This document shows, piece by piece, positions 6,902 through 7,312 of a DNA stretch of 7,312 nucleotides (position 1 is its first letter; every line of letters starts with the position of its first letter). The notes below the pieces were generated by a model, which saw only the letters and a program-made list of their open reading frames with translations, was not told where the DNA came from and did no database searches. The DNA comes from an uncultured Eubacteriales bacterium. GTDB taxonomy: Bacteria > Bacillota > Clostridia > Oscillospirales > Oscillospiraceae. Location of the stretch: positions 1 through 7,312 of the forward strand of contig CABPXX010000056.1 in NCBI GenBank assembly GCA_902461475.1, written 5' to 3'. The position numbers and the translations under genes are program-made.

Positions 6902-7197
6902 ATGAAAGTATCGATTACCGATCCAGAGGAAAAGCGAGAAGAGCGGAAGTATTCACCTCTGTCCGGCTCACTTGGTGCAGCCCAAGGACAGTATGCGTCA
7001 GTAAGATTAACGATTGTCGCTGAGAGGGAAGATATTCCTCAGTGTGGCCAGATGGCAAGAAACGCCCCCGGAATGTCTACACCCCGACGGAAGAGGAGTG
7101 CGAGGAGAAGCTGGAAGAGCCAATCCGGGAGATGAATGCAGAGATTGAAGCTCTCAGTGATGAGGTCAGGGCGGAGTTAGGAAGGCAGGGGTGGTGA
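6902..7197 (+). pseudogene. Decayed N-terminal part of a tyrosine recombinase (integrase)
   Basis: A start at ATG 6902 sits just behind AGGGGGAGA. The frame reads MKVSITDPEEKREER... and reaches GQYASV at about 7003. The likely continuation lies in the frame one base earlier: KINDCR, then TGA at 7021-7023, then EGRYSSVWPDGKKRPRNVY and TPTEEECEEKLEE, ending at TGA 7195-7197. The joined text resembles the arm-DNA-binding N-terminal domain of Firmicutes phage or conjugative-element integrases, where a Trp commonly precedes EGRY and a K-T-x-E-E-C/A-x-x-K-L helix follows. This suggests a frameshift near 7003 and a TGG-to-TGA change. The core-binding domain and the catalytic Arg-His-Arg-Tyr domain are absent. 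The unshifted 6902 frame stays open to 7135 (77 aa), but its end is a basic low-complexity run typical of out-of-frame reading. The family call rests on recalled motif resemblance. Confidence 0.5.
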
Positions 7198-7201
7198 GAG
7201 A

Positions 7202-7246
7202 AAACCGGGAAGACTGTGCTACGTCAAAGCACAGTTTTCCCGGTTT
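7202..7246. terminator. 19-bp stem-loop, probable bidirectional terminator
   Basis: Bases 7202-7220 pair with 7228-7246 over 19 positions with a single G-U pair, around a 7-base loop (ACGTCAA). In the plus direction only TTT ends the stem. In the minus direction the stem runs into TTTTCTCTC, a better tail. It closes the recombinase relic and could also stop transcription coming from the right. Confidence 0.65.
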
Positions 7247-7257
7247 ACAGAGTGTAG

Positions 7258-7284
7258 GAGACTATCCCAAACTTTGTGTAAACC
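7258..7284. mobile_element. Possible terminal inverted repeat of an IS256-family insertion sequence
   Basis: GAGACTATCCC followed by AAACTTTGTGTAAACC resembles the ends of IS256-family elements, which often start with G and carry a TTGTGTAAA core about 20 bases in. The element would extend rightwards past the window edge. No transposase code is inside the window, and neither the second repeat nor the target duplication can be seen. The call is by recalled resemblance only. Confidence 0.4.
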
Positions 7285-7312
7285 TCCTGAGTGGTGTAGA
7301 ATAGAAGCACCG
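7285..7312. other. Right-edge sequence with no gene assigned
   Basis: The final bases contain TAGAAT at 7297-7302, which could be a -10 box with a weak TTGTGT -35 inside the putative inverted repeat. Otherwise nothing is recognisable. If the repeat call is right, this is the untranslated inner flank of the insertion sequence. Confidence 0.2.

Noticed and set aside
6775..7023. 82-aa plus-strand ORF overlapping the end of the acetyltransferase gene
   Set aside because: Its first half is an out-of-frame reading of the acetyltransferase. Only the last few codons (KINDCR) appear meaningful, as part of the broken recombinase.

Overview
The window looks like chromosomal DNA from a strictly anaerobic, fairly GC-rich Gram-positive bacterium, most likely a Clostridia/Oscillospiraceae-type gut organism. 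The basis is an oxygen-sensitive acyl-CoA dehydratase activase, strong purine-rich (AGGAGG-like) ribosome sites, sigma-A-like promoters, strongly G/C-ending codons in the main genes, and degenerate mobile-element sequence resembling that of Firmicutes. The genus is an inference and cannot be fixed from this sequence.

Left half (1-3778, minus strand). A large tandem-domain acyl-CoA dehydratase activase (R-2-hydroxyglutaryl-CoA dehydratase component D type, BcrA/BadF family) starts at 1750 and runs off the left edge. It has its own well-formed promoter and ribosome site. Upstream of it on the same strand is a complete glutamine-hydrolysing asparagine synthetase (asnB, 618 aa). A 13-bp perfect stem-loop follows asnB and separates the two transcription units.

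Centre (3779-6038). A 155-bp divergent control region carries back-to-back promoters whose -35 elements both lie in inverted CGGTTGA sequences. Rightward from it runs a two-gene unit: a polytopic Gpi18-like GT-C glycosyltransferase, then exodeoxyribonuclease III. The two overlap by 4 nt (ATGA), which suggests translational coupling.

Right part (6039-7312, plus strand). There is a 56-aa membrane-anchored basic small protein with a strong ribosome site, then a long GNRA-capped stem-loop, then a GNAT N-acetyltransferase with lower GC and a weak ribosome site. After these comes what I read as the decayed N-terminal arm-binding part of a tyrosine recombinase/integrase, broken by a frameshift and a UGA. 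A 19-bp stem-loop (probable bidirectional terminator) follows, and the last ~55 bases resemble the terminal inverted repeat of an IS256-family insertion sequence extending beyond the window. The right end therefore looks like a mobile-element scar beside a conserved housekeeping block.

No CRISPR array, rRNA, tRNA or clear new multi-gene system is visible. The most interesting items are the mirrored divergent promoter, the coupled glycosyltransferase-ExoIII pair, the small membrane ORF and the recombinase relic next to an IS end.
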